Shown here: one piece after another, positions 36,646 through 44,896 of the stretch
Position numbering within the stretch: position 1 is the first letter of the stretch
How the letters are laid out: the number at the start of each line of letters is the position of its first letter
Assembly (NCBI GenBank): GCA_963846885.1
Contig: CAWJXS010000003.1
Coordinates: 62,001 to 126,000 of the forward strand
DNA: 64,000 nt
DNA from: RPQJ01 sp963846885
Lineage (GTDB): Bacteria; Pseudomonadota; Gammaproteobacteria; Steroidobacterales; Steroidobacteraceae
Direction: 5' to 3'
Position numbers and translations under genes: made by a program
Notes under the pieces: generated by a model
The model's input: only the letters and a program-made list of their open reading frames with translations
What the model was told of the DNA's origin: nothing
The model's database searches: none

Positions 36646-36674
36646 TTGACCTGACGCCCTCCTACGCCCAAAAT
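36646..36674 (+). promoter_or_regulatory. Probable rpsT promoter
   Basis: TTGACC (36646-36651), a 17-base spacer and CAAAAT (36669-36674) lie about 77 bases before the rpsT start. The -35 is near consensus and the -10 matches four of six bases. Confidence 0.5.
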
Positions 36675-36750
36675 ACGCGGCTCTTTAACCCGATTACCCG
36701 AAGCTCGGTCGTCCCCAGGGTGGGCACGCCGGTCGCAGGAGCTCAAGTCA

Positions 36751-37026
36751 GTGGCGAACATCAAGTCCGCAGAAAAGCGTGCCAAGCAGGATGTGAAGCG
36801 TCGTGCCCATAACATGGCGGCCCGCTCGCGCCTGCGCACCTCGATCAAGAAAGTGCTGACCGCCATCGGCGCCGGCGACAAGACCGAAGCCACCGCCGCC
36901 TACAAGGCCGCGCAGCCGGTGATCGACACGATGGTGACCAAGGGCATCATTCACGCCAACAAGGCTGCCCGCCACAAGAGCGAGCTGAACGCCAAGATCA
37001 AGGCTCTCGGCGCCGCCGCCAAGTAA
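36751..37026 (+). CDS. rpsT: 30S ribosomal protein S20
   Basis: This 91-residue basic protein has MANIKSAEKRAKQ and RSRLRTSIKKVLTAI, the S20 signature; it binds 16S rRNA early in 30S assembly. It starts at a GTG with AGGAG about ten bases upstream. A weak GTG start is common for S20 and fits the known translational autocontrol in E. coli, although that control is not shown here. A bidirectional terminator follows. Confidence 0.97.
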   Translation: MANIKSAEKRAKQDVKRRAHNMAARSRLRTSIKKVLTAIGAGDKTEATAAYKAAQPVIDTMVTKGIIHANKAARHKSELNAKIKALGAAAK

Positions 37027-37078
37027 CTGCGCGCTGCCGCTGCTGGACATCGGCCTCGCCGGTGTCTTTAGCCTCAAG

Positions 37079-37105
37079 AAAAAGCCGGCTTCATGCCGGC
37101 TTTTT
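37079..37105. terminator. Bidirectional rho-independent terminator
   Basis: AAAAAGCCGGC (37079-37089) pairs with GCCGGCTTTTT (37095-37105) around a five-base loop. It has a U-tract on both strands and serves the convergent rpsT and obgE genes. Confidence 0.93.
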
Positions 37106-37133
37106 CATGTGCAGTGACTGCAACCCGATTGCC

Positions 37134-38183
37134 CTATTCGTCGTCGTCGCCGACAACAGGCTCCGGGGCCAGCTGGATTTCCTCGAGCCGCTTCATGATG
37201 TCGAAGCACAACTGCTGCGTACCCTGCCGGGTGACGCCTGAAATGCGGTAGACCGGGCCCTTCCAGCGCAACCGGCGCACGATTTCCTTGCAGCGCTTTT
37301 CCGCATCGGCGGGCGGCAACAGGTCGATCTTGTTCAGCACCAGCCAGCGCTCGCGCTTGGCCAGTTCCGGGCTGAACTTCTTGAGCTCGCCCGCGATCGA
37401 GCGCGCATCGACGACCGGATCGGCATCCGGATCCGGCGGAACGATGTCGATCAGGTGCAGCAGCAACCGCGTGCGCTGCAGGTGCCTGAGGAAGCGGATG
37501 CCGAGGCCCGCCCCTTCCGCCGCGCCTTCGATCACGCCCGGGATGTCGGCCATGACGAAGCTGCGATGCTCGCCCACGTACACGACGCCCAGGTTGGGGT
37601 GCAGCGTGGTGAACGGATAGTCCGCAATCTTGGGCTTGGCCGACGATACGACGCTGATCAGCGTCGATTTGCCCGCATTGGGCAGGCCGAGCAGGCCCAC
37701 GTCGGCCAGCAGCTTGAGTTCGAGCCGCAGTTCGCGCTTCTCGCCGGGCGTGCCGGGAGTGGCGGTGCGCGGCGTGCGGTTGGTGCTGCTCTTGAAGCGC
37801 GGGTTGCCCAGGCCACCCTGGCCGCCCTTGGCGACCATGATGCGTGCGCCGTCGGTCGCGAGATCGCCCAGCGTCTCGTCGGTGTCCACCGAGTAGATCA
37901 CCGTGCCGATCGGCACCTGCACTTCGAGATCGGCGCCACCGCGCCCGCTGCAGTCCGCGCTGCCGCCCGGTTCGCCGTTGACGGCCTTGAACGTGCGCAT
38001 GTAGCGGAAGTCGGCGAGCGTGTTGAGGCCCGCCTTGGCGACGAGGTAGATGTCGCCACCGTCGCCGCCGTCACCCCCGTCGGGCCCGCCGAACGGAATG
38101 AATTTTTCGCGGCGAAAGCTGACCATGCCGCGGCCGCCGTTGCCGGCCTGGACCTTGATCGTTGCTTCGTCGACGAATTTCAT
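37134..38183 (-). CDS. obgE: GTPase Obg/CgtA
   Basis: This 349-residue essential GTPase is involved in 50S ribosome maturation and stress signalling. The glycine-rich Obg fold (about 1-158) has GGNGGRGMVSFRREKFIP and GGDGGDGGD; the G domain has GLPNAGKST near 164, DIPG and LNKID. A C-terminal acidic tail is present. It is the last gene of rplU-rpmA-obgE. Directly before its ATG lies a block of G-rich heptamer repeats, so it has no purine-rich ribosome site (the leader reads CCCTTCCCA before the ATG). Confidence 0.96.
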   Translation of the reverse strand: MKFVDEATIKVQAGNGGRGMVSFRREKFIPFGGPDGGDGGDGGDIYLVAKAGLNTLADFRYMRTFKAVNGEPGGSADCSGRGGADLEVQVPIGTVIYSVDTDETLGDLATDGARIMVAKGGQGGLGNPRFKSSTNRTPRTATPGTPGEKRELRLELKLLADVGLLGLPNAGKSTLISVVSSAKPKIADYPFTTLHPNLGVVYVGEHRSFVMADIPGVIEGAAEGAGLGIRFLRHLQRTRLLLHLIDIVPPDPDADPVVDARSIAGELKKFSPELAKRERWLVLNKIDLLPPADAEKRCKEIVRRLRWKGPVYRISGVTRQGTQQLCFDIMKRLEEIQLAPEPVVGDDDE

Positions 38184-38189
38184 TGGGAA

Positions 38190-38223
38190 GGGGTTAGGGG
38201 ATAGGGGTTAGGGGCTAGTCGGA
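38190..38223 (+). repeat. GGGGYTA heptamer repeat, copy C
   Basis: Four tandem units GGGGTTA, GGGGATA, GGGGTTA, GGGGCTA followed by GTCGGA (38218-38223). The same units and the same GTCGGA junction occur at 36526-36554. This copy lies seven bases upstream of the obgE start codon, so on the obgE mRNA it forms a C-rich leader. Confidence 0.9.
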
Positions 38224-38225
38224 AA

Positions 38226-38253
38226 CAAGAAGGCCCCGGGGACACCGGGGCCT
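38226..38253 (-). terminator. Hairpin after rpmA, weak terminator
   Basis: AGGCCCCGG (38231-38239) pairs with CCGGGGCCT (38245-38253). On the minus strand the stem is followed by TCTTGTTT, a weak U-tract, which would reduce read-through from rpmA into obgE. Confidence 0.6.
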
Positions 38254-38280
38254 CTTGTCGGCTCTGCGCAGCAGATCGAA

Positions 38281-38335
38281 CCCTCACCCGGGCTGTCGCC
38301 CGACCTCTCCCATGCGAAGCACGGGAGAGGTGAGA
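38281..38335. repeat. REP-like palindromic element
   Basis: An outer CCTCACC...GGTGAG pair encloses an inner CCTCTCCC...GGGAGAGG stem and a small GGGC/GCCC stem. This style of extragenic palindrome is common in high-GC proteobacteria. It lies between rpmA and the hairpin at 38226. Confidence 0.6.
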
Positions 38336-38336
38336 G

Positions 38337-38600
38337 TCAGGCCTTGCTGGGCTCGACGCTGACGTGAACGCGCTGTTCGACGCCCTTGCGCTTGAACTGC
38401 ACGGTGCCGTCGGTGAGCGCGAACAGCGTGTGGTCGGTGCCGACGCCCACGTTGTCGCCCGCACGGTAGGCCGTGCCGCGCTGACGCACGAGGATGTTGC
38501 CGGCGATGACGGCTTCACCGCCGAACTTCTTCAGGCCGAGGCGCTTGCTCTCGGACTCGCGGCCGTTCTTGGTTGAACCGCCTGCCTTTTTATGTGCCAT
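38337..38600 (-). CDS. rpmA: 50S ribosomal protein L27
   Basis: The 87-residue L27 starts MAHKKAGGSTKNGRESESKR, whose N-terminus reaches the peptidyl transferase centre. There is no N-terminal extension of the kind processed in Firmicutes. It lies 37 bases after rplU in the usual operon. Confidence 0.98.
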   Translation of the reverse strand: MAHKKAGGSTKNGRESESKRLGLKKFGGEAVIAGNILVRQRGTAYRAGDNVGVGTDHTLFALTDGTVQFKRKGVEQRVHVSVEPSKA

Positions 38601-38637
38601 TGCAGTGGACTCCGGAAAGTGTGGTCAGCGCCCAGGC

Positions 38638-38949
38638 TCAGGCCTGGATGCCGGTGATCTTGACGTCGGTGAAGAACTGGCGATGCGTGCCCTGGCGCAG
38701 GTAGTGCTTGCGCCGGCGGAATTTCACGATCACCTTCTTGTCGCCCTTGCCGTGCTTGTGCACGACGGCGGACACCTTGCTGCCGGCGACCAGGGGTGCG
38801 CCCACCTTGAGGTTGCCGCCACTGCCGACCAACAGCACCTTGTCGAATTCGACGGCGGCGCCGACTTCGGCGGTCAGTTTTTCGATGCGCACCACGTCGC
38901 CTTCGGCGACACGATACTGCTTGCCGCCCGTCGCAATGACCGCGTACAT
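38638..38949 (-). CDS. rplU: 50S ribosomal protein L21
   Basis: The 103-residue L21 starts MYAVIATGGKQYRVAEGD and has KFRRRKHYLRQGTHRQ, the conserved RNA-binding part. I use the ATG at 38949; the longer open frame to 39036 would include the promoter. It is the first gene of rplU-rpmA-obgE and divergent from ispB. Confidence 0.98.
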   Translation of the reverse strand: MYAVIATGGKQYRVAEGDVVRIEKLTAEVGAAVEFDKVLLVGSGGNLKVGAPLVAGSKVSAVVHKHGKGDKKVIVKFRRRKHYLRQGTHRQFFTDVKITGIQA

Positions 38950-39007
38950 GAGCCTTACTCCAAACCTGTAACGATGGCTGCCGGGAATCCCGGCAGAAAG
39001 ACGCGGA

Positions 39008-39036
39008 ATTCTAGGGGACCGACCCGCTGAAATCAA
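39008..39036 (-). promoter_or_regulatory. Sigma-70 promoter of rplU
   Basis: On the minus strand, TTGATT (39036-39031), a 17-base spacer and TAGAAT (39013-39008) form a strong sigma-70 match. The start site would be near 39000, leaving about 50 bases of leader before rplU. Confidence 0.8.
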
Positions 39037-39133
39037 GCGCTTAGGGGTTCGCCGCCATTCCCTCCGGGGAGGGTGACAGGTACCATGCCGGGTTCACCCC
39101 CACTCCAATCCATTCCGGCGGTTTGTCGCGCGA

Positions 39134-40102
39134 ATGCAACTCGAAGCAATCCGGGCGCTTGTCACGGCTGACCTCCAACGCGTCGACGAGACCATCGTCA
39201 GGCGCCTGGCCAGCGACATCGTACTGGTCAACCAGGTGTCGCAGTACATCATCGGCGGCGGCGGCAAGCGGCTGCGTCCCCTCAGCGTCGTCGTGGCCGC
39301 GAAGGCCTGCGGCCACACGGGTGAAAAGCACGTTCCGGCGGCGGCCATCATCGAGTTCATCCATACGGCCACCCTGCTCCACGACGACGTCGTGGACGGC
39401 TCGGACATGCGCCGTGGCCGCAACACCGCAAACCACGTCTTCGGCAACGAAGCGAGCGTGCTGGTGGGCGATTACCTGTATTCCCGGGCGTTCCAGATGA
39501 TGGTCGAACTGGGCGACCTGCGCATCCAGGAAGTGATGGCGAACGCGACCAACACCATCGCCGAAGGCGAAGTGCTGCAGCTCATGAACGCGCACGACCC
39601 GGAGACCACCGAGCAGCGGTACCTCGAGGTGATCTACCGCAAGACGGCAAAGCTGTTCGAGGCGGGCGCGCAGATGGCCGCGATCCTGTCCGGTTCGCCG
39701 CCTGCCATCGAGCACGCGATGGTCGATTACGGGCGCCACCTGGGCACCGCATTCCAGCTCGTCGACGACGCGCTCGACTACAACTCGACGGCGGACGCGC
39801 TCGGGAAGAATCTCGGGGACGACCTCGCCGAGGGCAAGCCGACCCTGCCGGTCATCCACGCACTGGCGAACTCGTCCGCAGCCGATGCATCGCTGCTGCG
39901 GACGGCCATCGAGAATGGCGGCATCGAGGACCTGGACCGGATCACGCAGCTGATCGCGGCAGCGGGCGGCCTCGAATACACGGCCCGGATGGCCCAGCGC
40001 GAGAAAGACCTGGCCGTCGCGTCATTGCACCGGCTGCCCGAGTCGCCCTATCGCAACGCGCTCGAGGCACTGGCGGAGTTTGCGGTGGCCCGGACCTATT
40101 GA
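39134..40102 (+). CDS. ispB: Octaprenyl diphosphate synthase
   Basis: This 322-residue trans-polyprenyl synthase makes the side chain of ubiquinone. The first aspartate-rich motif is in LLHDDVVDGSDMRRG and the second in LVDDALDYN; GGGKRLRPL is the IPP-binding segment. The place next to rplU-rpmA-obgE is the usual one in gammaproteobacteria. The chain length (C40 or another) cannot be fixed from the sequence. Confidence 0.95.
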   Translation: MQLEAIRALVTADLQRVDETIVRRLASDIVLVNQVSQYIIGGGGKRLRPLSVVVAAKACGHTGEKHVPAAAIIEFIHTATLLHDDVVDGSDMRRGRNTANHVFGNEASVLVGDYLYSRAFQMMVELGDLRIQEVMANATNTIAEGEVLQLMNAHDPETTEQRYLEVIYRKTAKLFEAGAQMAAILSGSPPAIEHAMVDYGRHLGTAFQLVDDALDYNSTADALGKNLGDDLAEGKPTLPVIHALANSSAADASLLRTAIENGGIEDLDRITQLIAAAGGLEYTARMAQREKDLAVASLHRLPESPYRNALEALAEFAVARTY

Positions 40103-40126
40103 TTGGGCGTGCTGGCGGTCATTTGA

Positions 40127-40155
40127 TTGAATCAGGGGCGGTCATTCAGTAGACT
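40127..40155 (+). promoter_or_regulatory. Possible promoter for tRNA-Pro
   Basis: TTGAAT (40127-40132), a 17-base spacer and TAGACT (40150-40155), followed by a GC-rich start region GCGCGGC as in stringently controlled promoters. It lies about 90 bases before the mature tRNA. Confidence 0.4.
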
Positions 40156-40248
40156 GCGCGGCTCTCAGCGGGGCCTGCCCGCCGCCCTCGCCTCCCGGCG
40201 GCCACCCGAGCCGCGCAACCTGGAAGGCCCTCGGCGCTGCACTGGATT

Positions 40249-40325
40249 CGGGATGTAGCTCAGCCTGGTAGAGCACTACGTTCGGGACGTAGGAGTCGAA
40301 GGTTCAAATCCTTTCATCCCGACCA
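40249..40325 (+). tRNA. tRNA-Pro (CGG anticodon)
   Basis: A complete cloverleaf: acceptor CGGGATG with CATCCCG, D-arm GCTCAGCCTGGTAGAGC, anticodon stem-loop CTACGTTCGGGACGTAG with anticodon CGG, T-arm GGTTCAAATCC, discriminator A and an encoded CCA. The following acetyltransferase ATG is only eleven bases after the CCA. Confidence 0.97.
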
Positions 40326-40336
40326 ATCTTCATTTA

Positions 40337-40873
40337 ATGAACAAAATCATCGACACGGGCCGCCTGATCCTCCGGCGTTTCACGCTCGACGACCTGCCGG
40401 CATTCTTTCAACTCGGCTCCAGGCCCGAGATCATCCGCTATGCCCAGAGCACGCCGTGGGCGTCGCTCGACGAAGCGCGGGCGTTCATGGTGGCGGCGCC
40501 CTTCCAGGACTATGCGACGTACGGCTATGGCCGCTTTGCCTGCGTATGGAAGGAATCCGGCGCAGTGATCGGGTTCAGCGGCCTCAAGTACGTTCCAGAG
40601 ATCGGCGAAACCGAACTCGGCTACCGCTTCCTGCCCGAGTTCTGGGGCATGGGGCTCGCCACGGAGGCAGGACGGGCTTCGATCGAGTTCGCCCGCGCAG
40701 ACCTCGGCCTCACGCGACTCGTTGCGATGGTCCACCCCGACAACCTGGCTTCAGCCGGCGTGCTGGCCAAGCTCGGGTTCGCCGTCGAAAAGCAGCTGCG
40801 GTATTCGGGCCTGCCGGGCGTCGATGTAAATCTGTTCGCCCGGAGCCTCAACGCGCCCGCTTCGCCCCGCTGA
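40337..40873 (+). CDS. GNAT acetyltransferase, RimJ/RimL type
   Basis: This 178-residue protein starts with GRLILRRFTLDDLPAFF, has ETELGYRFLPEFWGMGLATEA (the acetyl-CoA loop region) and ends with MVHPDNLASAGVLAKLGF, the pattern of RimJ/RimL-like N-acetyltransferases. The substrate is unknown. It starts eleven bases after tRNA-Pro with no ribosome site in between, so it may be translated from a processed leaderless mRNA. Its last 26 bases overlap the convergent M20 peptidase. Confidence 0.85.
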   Translation: MNKIIDTGRLILRRFTLDDLPAFFQLGSRPEIIRYAQSTPWASLDEARAFMVAAPFQDYATYGYGRFACVWKESGAVIGFSGLKYVPEIGETELGYRFLPEFWGMGLATEAGRASIEFARADLGLTRLVAMVHPDNLASAGVLAKLGFAVEKQLRYSGLPGVDVNLFARSLNAPASPR

Positions 40874-42248
40874 GTTCCACCGCAAGCCGGTAGATGTGGT
40901 CGAGTCCCTCGTAGAACGACCGGACCGGCAGGCGTTCGTTGAGCCCGTGCGCGTACATCTCGGAGGGCTTCGAGAACAAGCCCGAGCTTGCGAACGTCGG
41001 GATGCCCTCCGTGCGATAGACCTTGCCGTCGGTGCCGCCGGACTCCAGGTACGGAACGACCGGCACACCCGGGTACTTGTCGTGCACCGCGCGCGTGATG
41101 GCCTTCATCACGTCGGGTCGCATCTCTGACACGGGACTCGCCTGCGGATCGTCCTGCGTGATCACGGCCACCCCGGAGTCGGCGATTGCCGTCACGAGCG
41201 CCTCGCGCACTGTCTCGACCGGCACGCCCGGGAAGATGCGGCAGTTGACGACGGCCTTCGCCTTCTGCGGCAGCGCGTTCTCGGCGTGCCCCGCATCGAG
41301 CATCGTCGCCACGCAGGTCGTGCGCGTCGTGCCCACGAACTCGGGCGCTCCGGCAAGCGTCTCTGCCGCGGCCGCGTCGGTGGGATCGGCGGCAAACCGC
41401 CGCAACGCATCGCCGACCTCGCCCGGCTGGGCCTGGCCCACGGCGCCGAGATACGCGCGGGTCAGGTCGTTGGCCATCACCGGAAAGCGGTACCCCTCGA
41501 CCTTGGTGATCGCGCGCGCGAGCTGATAGATCGCGTTGTCCGCGCGGGGGCGGGAACTGTGGCCGCCGGGGTTGGTGACGGACAGGACGAAGGAGGCGTA
41601 GGTTTTCTCGGCGCCCTGCACGAGGTAGATGAGCGGCTTGCCCGTTGCATCGTCGAGCAGGCCGCCACCGGCGTCCGTGTTGATGGCGAACTCGGCGTTG
41701 GCGACCCACGGATGATCGGCAATCAGTTTCGTCGTGAGCATGCCGGTTTCTTCGTCGCCGACGAACCCGAAGACGAGATCACGCTCCGGCTGCAGCTTCG
41801 CTTCGTGCATGCGCAGGATCGTCGACATCAACGCGGTGACGCCCGCCTTGTTGTCGCTGGTGCCGCGGCCGTAGAACACGCCGTTCTCTTCGATCAGCGT
41901 GAATGGACTGCGTTCCCAGTCCTCGGGGCGGGCATCGACGACATCCATGTGGGCCGAGAACAGGATCGGCCGACCGCGCTCCCGCCCAGGCACTCGCACG
42001 AGCATCGCCTGCGCCTCACCGGAATCGAGAGTTGCGATGTCGGCTGCAGGGACGCCCGCCTTGGTCAGCACGTCTTTCAGGTAGGCGACCATCGCCGGAA
42101 CCTGTTTCTGGCCCTCGGCCGTACGGAACTCGATGATGCGCGCGTAGATCTCGCGGGCCTTGGGCTCGTGCGTCGCCTCGCCTGCCATGGCGGGCAGCGC
42201 CAGCAATCCCAATGCGAGTGCCAACGTGCTCAGTATCGGTCGCGCCAT
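40848..42248 (-). CDS. Exported M20 family metallopeptidase
   Basis: This 466-residue protein has a signal peptide (LALALGLLALPAMAG). The M20 zinc-site motifs are FSAHMDVVDA, GRGTSDNKAG, GDEETG and NTDAGG, followed by the dimerisation domain and a final ESGGTDGKVY. It probably cleaves peptides or acyl-amino acids in the periplasm. I start at the ATG at 42248; the longer frame has no signal sequence. It is convergent and overlaps the GNAT gene by 26 bases. Confidence 0.9.
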   Translation of the reverse strand: MARPILSTLALALGLLALPAMAGEATHEPKAREIYARIIEFRTAEGQKQVPAMVAYLKDVLTKAGVPAADIATLDSGEAQAMLVRVPGRERGRPILFSAHMDVVDARPEDWERSPFTLIEENGVFYGRGTSDNKAGVTALMSTILRMHEAKLQPERDLVFGFVGDEETGMLTTKLIADHPWVANAEFAINTDAGGGLLDDATGKPLIYLVQGAEKTYASFVLSVTNPGGHSSRPRADNAIYQLARAITKVEGYRFPVMANDLTRAYLGAVGQAQPGEVGDALRRFAADPTDAAAAETLAGAPEFVGTTRTTCVATMLDAGHAENALPQKAKAVVNCRIFPGVPVETVREALVTAIADSGVAVITQDDPQASPVSEMRPDVMKAITRAVHDKYPGVPVVPYLESGGTDGKVYRTEGIPTFASSGLFSKPSEMYAHGLNERLPVRSFYEGLDHIYRLAVELSGAKRAR

Positions 42249-42312
42249 GGTTCCGTTTCCTTCCGCCTGCTTCAAGTTGACGGCGAGCATAACGCAGCCG
42301 GACGAGCTAGTC

Positions 42313-43917
42313 CTACGACTCGAGCCCCTGGGCGTCGAGATACTCGTCGTAGCTGCCGGTGAAGTCCGTGACGCTGCCATCGGGCTTCAGCTCGATCATG
42401 CGGTTGGCAAGACCACCCACGAACTCACGGTCGTGCGAAACAAAGATCAGCGTGCCGGGGTACTTTTCCAGGCCGATCTGCAGCGACTCGATCGTTTCCA
42501 TGTCCATGTGGTTGGTGGGCTCGTCCATCAGCATGACGTTCGGCCGCGTCAGCATGAGCTTGCCGTACATCATGCGGCCCTTCTCGCCGCCCGACAGCAC
42601 CTTGACCTGCTTCTTGGTCTCGTCGCCCGAGAACAGCAGGCGCCCGAGCGTGGCGCGCGTGATCTGTTCGTCGTCGGCCTTGCCGGTCCAGGTGGACATC
42701 CACGTGAGCAGGTCCATTTTCTGTTCGAACTCGGCGCTGGGATCCTGCGGCATGTAGCCCACCTGCGCATTCTCCACCCAGGTGATCGTGCCCGCGGTCG
42801 GCGCGAGGTCGCCGGCGAGGCAACGCATCAGCGTGGTCTTGCCGATGCCGTTCGGACCGATGATGGCGACGCGCTGCTCGGCTTCGATCGTGAACTTGAG
42901 GTTGGTGAAGATGTCCTTGTCGGCGCCCGGATAACGGAAGGTCAGGCCGTCGACCGTGACGGCCGAGCGATACAGCTTCTTCGCCTGCTCGAACCGGATG
43001 TACGGGTTCTGGCGCGACGAGGGGCGGATTTCCTCGATCTTGATCTTCTCGAGCTGCCGCTTGCGCGAGGTGGCCTGGCGCGCCTTGGAGGCGTTCGCCG
43101 AGAAGCGCCGCACGAACTCCTGCAGGTCGGAGATCTGCGCCTTCGCCTTGGCGTTCGAGGCCTCGACGCGCTGCCGTGCCTGCACCGATGCCAGCATGAA
43201 GTCGTCGTAGTTGCCGGGATAGATCTTGAGCTGCTGGTAATCGAGGTCGGCGATGTGCGTGCACACCTGGTTCAGGAAGTGCCGGTCGTGGCTGATGATG
43301 ATCATGGTCGCGTCGTACGCGTTGATCGTGCGCTCGAGCCAGCCGATCGAATGGATGTCGAGGTTGTTGGTGGGTTCGTCGAGCAACAGCACGTCCGGGC
43401 GCGAGAACAGGGCCTGCGCCAGCAGCACGCGCAGCTTGAGGCCCGGCGGAATCTCGCGCATCGGCAGGTTGTGCTTGTCTTCTTCGATGCCGGCGTCGAT
43501 CAGGATCGCGCCCGCGCGCGCCTCCGCGGTGTAGCCATCGTACTCGGCCACCTTGCCTTCGAGTTCCGCGGCCCGCATGTAGTCGTCGTCGCTGGCTTCC
43601 GCGTTCGCATAGATGGCGTCGCGCTCGCGCATCGCCTTCCACATCTCGGCATGGCCCTGCATGACCACGTCGAGCACGCGCTCGTCCTCGTACGCGAACT
43701 GGTTCTGGTTCAGCTTGCCCATGCGCATGCCGGCCTGCAGCACGACTTCGCCGGAGCTCTGTTCGATCTCGCCGCCCAGGATCTTCATGAGCGTGGATTT
43801 GCCGCAGCCGTTGGCGCCGATCAGGCCGTAGCGATTGCCGTCGCTGAACTTGACGCTGACGTGCTCGAACAGCGGCTTGGCTTCGAACTGGATGGAGAGG
43901 TTGGTCGTGGAAAGCAT
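42313..43917 (-). CDS. ybiT: ABC-F ATPase, YbiT type
   Basis: This 534-residue protein has two ABC domains and no membrane part; ABC-F proteins of this kind act on ribosomes. Walker A motifs are GANGCGKST and GPNGIGKTT, Walker B motifs LLLDEPTNNLD and LMDEPTNHMD, and the second signature is LSGGEKGR. The first signature is replaced by IPPGLKLR, as usual for this group. The arm and linker region is rich in lysine and arginine (SKARQATSRKRQLEKIK). N-terminal similarity to E. coli YbiT (KPLFEHVSVKF, NRYGLIGANG) makes the name likely. Confidence 0.9.
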   Translation of the reverse strand: MLSTTNLSIQFEAKPLFEHVSVKFSDGNRYGLIGANGCGKSTLMKILGGEIEQSSGEVVLQAGMRMGKLNQNQFAYEDERVLDVVMQGHAEMWKAMRERDAIYANAEASDDDYMRAAELEGKVAEYDGYTAEARAGAILIDAGIEEDKHNLPMREIPPGLKLRVLLAQALFSRPDVLLLDEPTNNLDIHSIGWLERTINAYDATMIIISHDRHFLNQVCTHIADLDYQQLKIYPGNYDDFMLASVQARQRVEASNAKAKAQISDLQEFVRRFSANASKARQATSRKRQLEKIKIEEIRPSSRQNPYIRFEQAKKLYRSAVTVDGLTFRYPGADKDIFTNLKFTIEAEQRVAIIGPNGIGKTTLMRCLAGDLAPTAGTITWVENAQVGYMPQDPSAEFEQKMDLLTWMSTWTGKADDEQITRATLGRLLFSGDETKKQVKVLSGGEKGRMMYGKLMLTRPNVMLMDEPTNHMDMETIESLQIGLEKYPGTLIFVSHDREFVGGLANRMIELKPDGSVTDFTGSYDEYLDAQGLES

Positions 43918-44421
43918 TCAGGACGCCATGGGAGGTGAAGGAACGGACGCGGGCACGAGGCTGGCACGCTGGCGCTTGGCCTCGCGTACTGCCAGTTCGA
44001 GCGCGTCGAGGAAACGGGAACGGTCGCGTGGACCGAACGGCGGCGGACCGCCACCCACGCCGTATGCGCGCAGGTCAGACATGAGTTCGCGAGTCGCGAG
44101 TGCATTGCCGATGTTGTCGGGCGTGAACGGCTTGCCTGACGGACCCAGCACGCGAGCGCCCTTCTGCAGGCAACGCGACGCCAGCGGGATGTCGGCGGTG
44201 ACGACGACGTCGGCCGCCACCACTTGCTCGACGATCCAGTCGTCGGCCGCGTCGAATGCCCCGGTGACCACCTGCATGCGCACCTTCGGCGCACGCGGCA
44301 GCTGCATCCAGGCGTTGGCGACGAACGTGACGGCCAAGCCGTGCCGCTCGGCGACCTTCGCGGCCTCGGGCTTGACGGGACAGGCGTCGGCGTCGACGTA
44401 AAGGTGGGGGTCGGTCTGCAT
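43918..44421 (-). CDS. yaiI: YaiI/YqxD family protein (DUF188)
   Basis: This 167-residue protein has YVDADACPVKPEA, FVANAW, VVTADIPLASR and FTPDNIGNALATRELM, the family signature. It is a PIN-like fold whose biochemical role is not settled. It begins at the ATG at 44421 and ends immediately before the ybiT start on the same strand, so the two may be co-transcribed. Confidence 0.9.
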   Translation of the reverse strand: MQTDPHLYVDADACPVKPEAAKVAERHGLAVTFVANAWMQLPRAPKVRMQVVTGAFDAADDWIVEQVVAADVVVTADIPLASRCLQKGARVLGPSGKPFTPDNIGNALATRELMSDLRAYGVGGGPPPFGPRDRSRFLDALELAVREAKRQRASLVPASVPSPPMAS

Positions 44422-44526
44422 GGGGGCGCGCAGTTTAGCCGCTCGCGACCCGCTCCGCGCGACGATACGGGCCGGCCCCCAGCCCCTGCCAGAACCTGAA
44501 CCCAATCAACTACATAGCGAGGCCAA

Positions 44527-44871
44527 TCAAATGGCCGCCAGGACCTGGATCTCCACTTTGTACTGGGGCGCGGCCAGGCGGGCCTCGACCGTGGCGCGCG
44601 CCGGGGTATGGCCGGCCGGCACCCAGGCATCCCAGGCTGCATTCATCTGCGCGAACGTGCCGATGTCCGCGAGGTAGATGTTCGCGGACAGGATCCGTGT
44701 CTTGTCGCTGCCGGCAGCAGCCAGCAACCGGTCGATGCTCGCCAGGATCTGCACCGTCTGGCCGGTCACATCGACGGTCGGGTCATCGGCGACCTGCCCG
44801 GCCACGTAGACCTTGTCGCCGTGCACGACGGCCTGCGACATGCGCGGGCCGGATTCGATTCGCCTGATCAC
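44527..44871 (-). CDS. RidA/YjgF family protein
   Basis: This protein of about 114 residues starts at a GTG (44871) with IRRIESGPRMSQAVVHG. The RidA core is VYVAGQVADD, ILSANIYLADI, WDAWVP and PARATVEARLA, which includes the arginine that holds the substrate carboxylate in deaminase-active members. It may remove reactive enamine or imine intermediates. The open frame to 44904 adds only poor N-terminal residues. Confidence 0.88.
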   Translation of the reverse strand: MIRRIESGPRMSQAVVHGDKVYVAGQVADDPTVDVTGQTVQILASIDRLLAAAGSDKTRILSANIYLADIGTFAQMNAAWDAWVPAGHTPARATVEARLAAPQYKVEIQVLAAI

Positions 44872-44896
44872 TGTTGCACTCCCTCCTGCGGAAATA

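Noticed and set aside
38190..38223. Telomere-like repeat marking a linear replicon end
   Set aside because: The GGGGYTA units lie between housekeeping genes and occur in both orientations, so they are internal repeats.
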